NCBI GenBank assembly: GCA_030544685.1
Contig: CP086683.1
Location: 3,286,001 to 3,350,000, forward strand
Reading direction: 5' to 3'
DNA length: 64,000 nucleotides
Source: Pseudomonas sp. B21_DOA
GTDB taxonomy: Bacteria; Pseudomonadota; Gammaproteobacteria; Pseudomonadales; Pseudomonadaceae
The notes below the pieces were generated by a model. It was given only the letters and a program-made list of their open reading frames with translations. It had not been told where the DNA came from and made no database searches. A program made the position numbers and the translations under genes. The first letter of the stretch is position 1, and every line of letters starts with the position of its first letter. This document shows, piece by piece, positions 63,756-64,000 of this stretch.

Positions 63756-63832
63756 TAAATACGCTGATTTTTCACCTATCGATTTTGTCGATTACCGTGT
63801 TTGATTAGCTTGTTGGCGCTTGAAGACACTTG

Positions 63833-64000
63833 CTAGGAGAGCTTTCGAGCTTGTTGGTCGAGGTGTGACATTGCCAAATCTAGAATGGCTTGTTCTGTTT
63901 CCGGTTGGAGTGTTCCCCCACTGTCTACGGGCAGATATTGCCGCGCAGGAATGTCGCCCCATAGGTGCGGAAAATCCGCCTGTTTTCCACCAAACTGCAT
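63833..64000 (-). CDS. Phage virion morphogenesis (tail completion) protein, C-terminal fragment
   Basis: The frame runs in from beyond the right edge and ends at TAG 63833-63835; 55 codons are visible: QFGGKQADFPHLWGDIPARQYLPV, then LQPETEQAILDLAMSHLDQQ. The IPAR-(P/Q)(Y/F)LPV pattern before an acidic helix is typical of the Mu gpG/P2 gpS-like family. It points to a prophage continuing to the right, with the retron unit just after this gene. Confidence 0.6.
   Translation of the reverse strand: MQFGGKQADFPHLWGDIPARQYLPVDSGGTLQPETEQAILDLAMSHLDQQARKLS

Overview
The window is chromosomal DNA of a fluorescens-complex Pseudomonas. This rests on an hcnABC cyanide operon, a bkdR-bkdA1A2B-lpdV branched-chain keto-acid dehydrogenase locus, S-type pyocin-domain toxins, GC-rich genes with G/C-rich third codon positions, and many Pseudomonas-style REP/REPIN repeats between genes. 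No tRNA, rRNA, insertion sequence or CRISPR array was seen.

Layout. 1-5.2 kb: end of a PAS/GAF sensor, a CMD/AraC divergent pair, an EamA/MocR divergent pair and a cytochrome c. 5.2-21 kb: diguanylate cyclase, lipoprotein, a 39-bp tandem-repeat protein, periplasmic chorismate mutase, MATE exporter, YceI, acetyltransferase, a TetR/thioesterase-like divergent pair with a clear operator, methyltransferase, receiver protein, HAD phosphatase, SDR and SRPBCC proteins, and an OmpR-type two-component pair. 20-22 kb: small membrane proteins, including a 24-residue peptide. 22.2-25.4 kb: hcnABC with an ANR-like box and a GGA (Rsm) site at the hcnA start. 25.5-31.7 kb: Kef antiporter, a LysR/binding-protein/MHS-transporter locus and an RcnB-like protein. 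31.7-36 kb: a conserved unknown, protealysin with its emfourin inhibitor, FKBP isomerase, and an E3-type rRNase pyocin-domain toxin with two candidate immunity genes. 36-47.9 kb: ftrA/rhodanese, a basic amino-acid binding protein, M14 deacylase, esterase, membrane proteins, mntH, an SOS-type DNA-repair pair behind a LexA box, and ilvE. 48-53.7 kb: lpdV-bkdB-bkdA2-bkdA1 with divergent bkdR. 53.8-58.3 kb: methyltransferase, MBL hydrolase, NDH-2-like oxidoreductase and tandem DUF6124-like genes. 58.9-64 kb: an accessory zone with a decayed immunity gene, a second pyocin-domain toxin (PD-(D/E)XK nuclease) with its immunity gene, an HNH nuclease, a retron-type reverse transcriptase with an HTH protein and a 54-residue basic peptide, and a phage morphogenesis gene fragment at the right edge.

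The most promising system is the AT-rich block at about 61.9-63.8 kb: reverse transcriptase with NAxxH, YVDD and an ITG (VTG-like) motif, XRE protein, tiny basic/hydrophobic protein and an upstream structured non-coding segment. It looks like a retron carried next to, or within, a prophage. The msr/msd assignment is inferred from hairpins I could read by eye and was not folded.

Quality warning: thirteen otherwise conserved genes are broken, twelve by exactly one missing base and one by two. Most breaks lie in short homopolymers and none is an insertion. This pattern, which includes hcnB, bkdA1 and bkdR, is better explained by sequencing error than by biology. I give the reconstructed gene spans for these.
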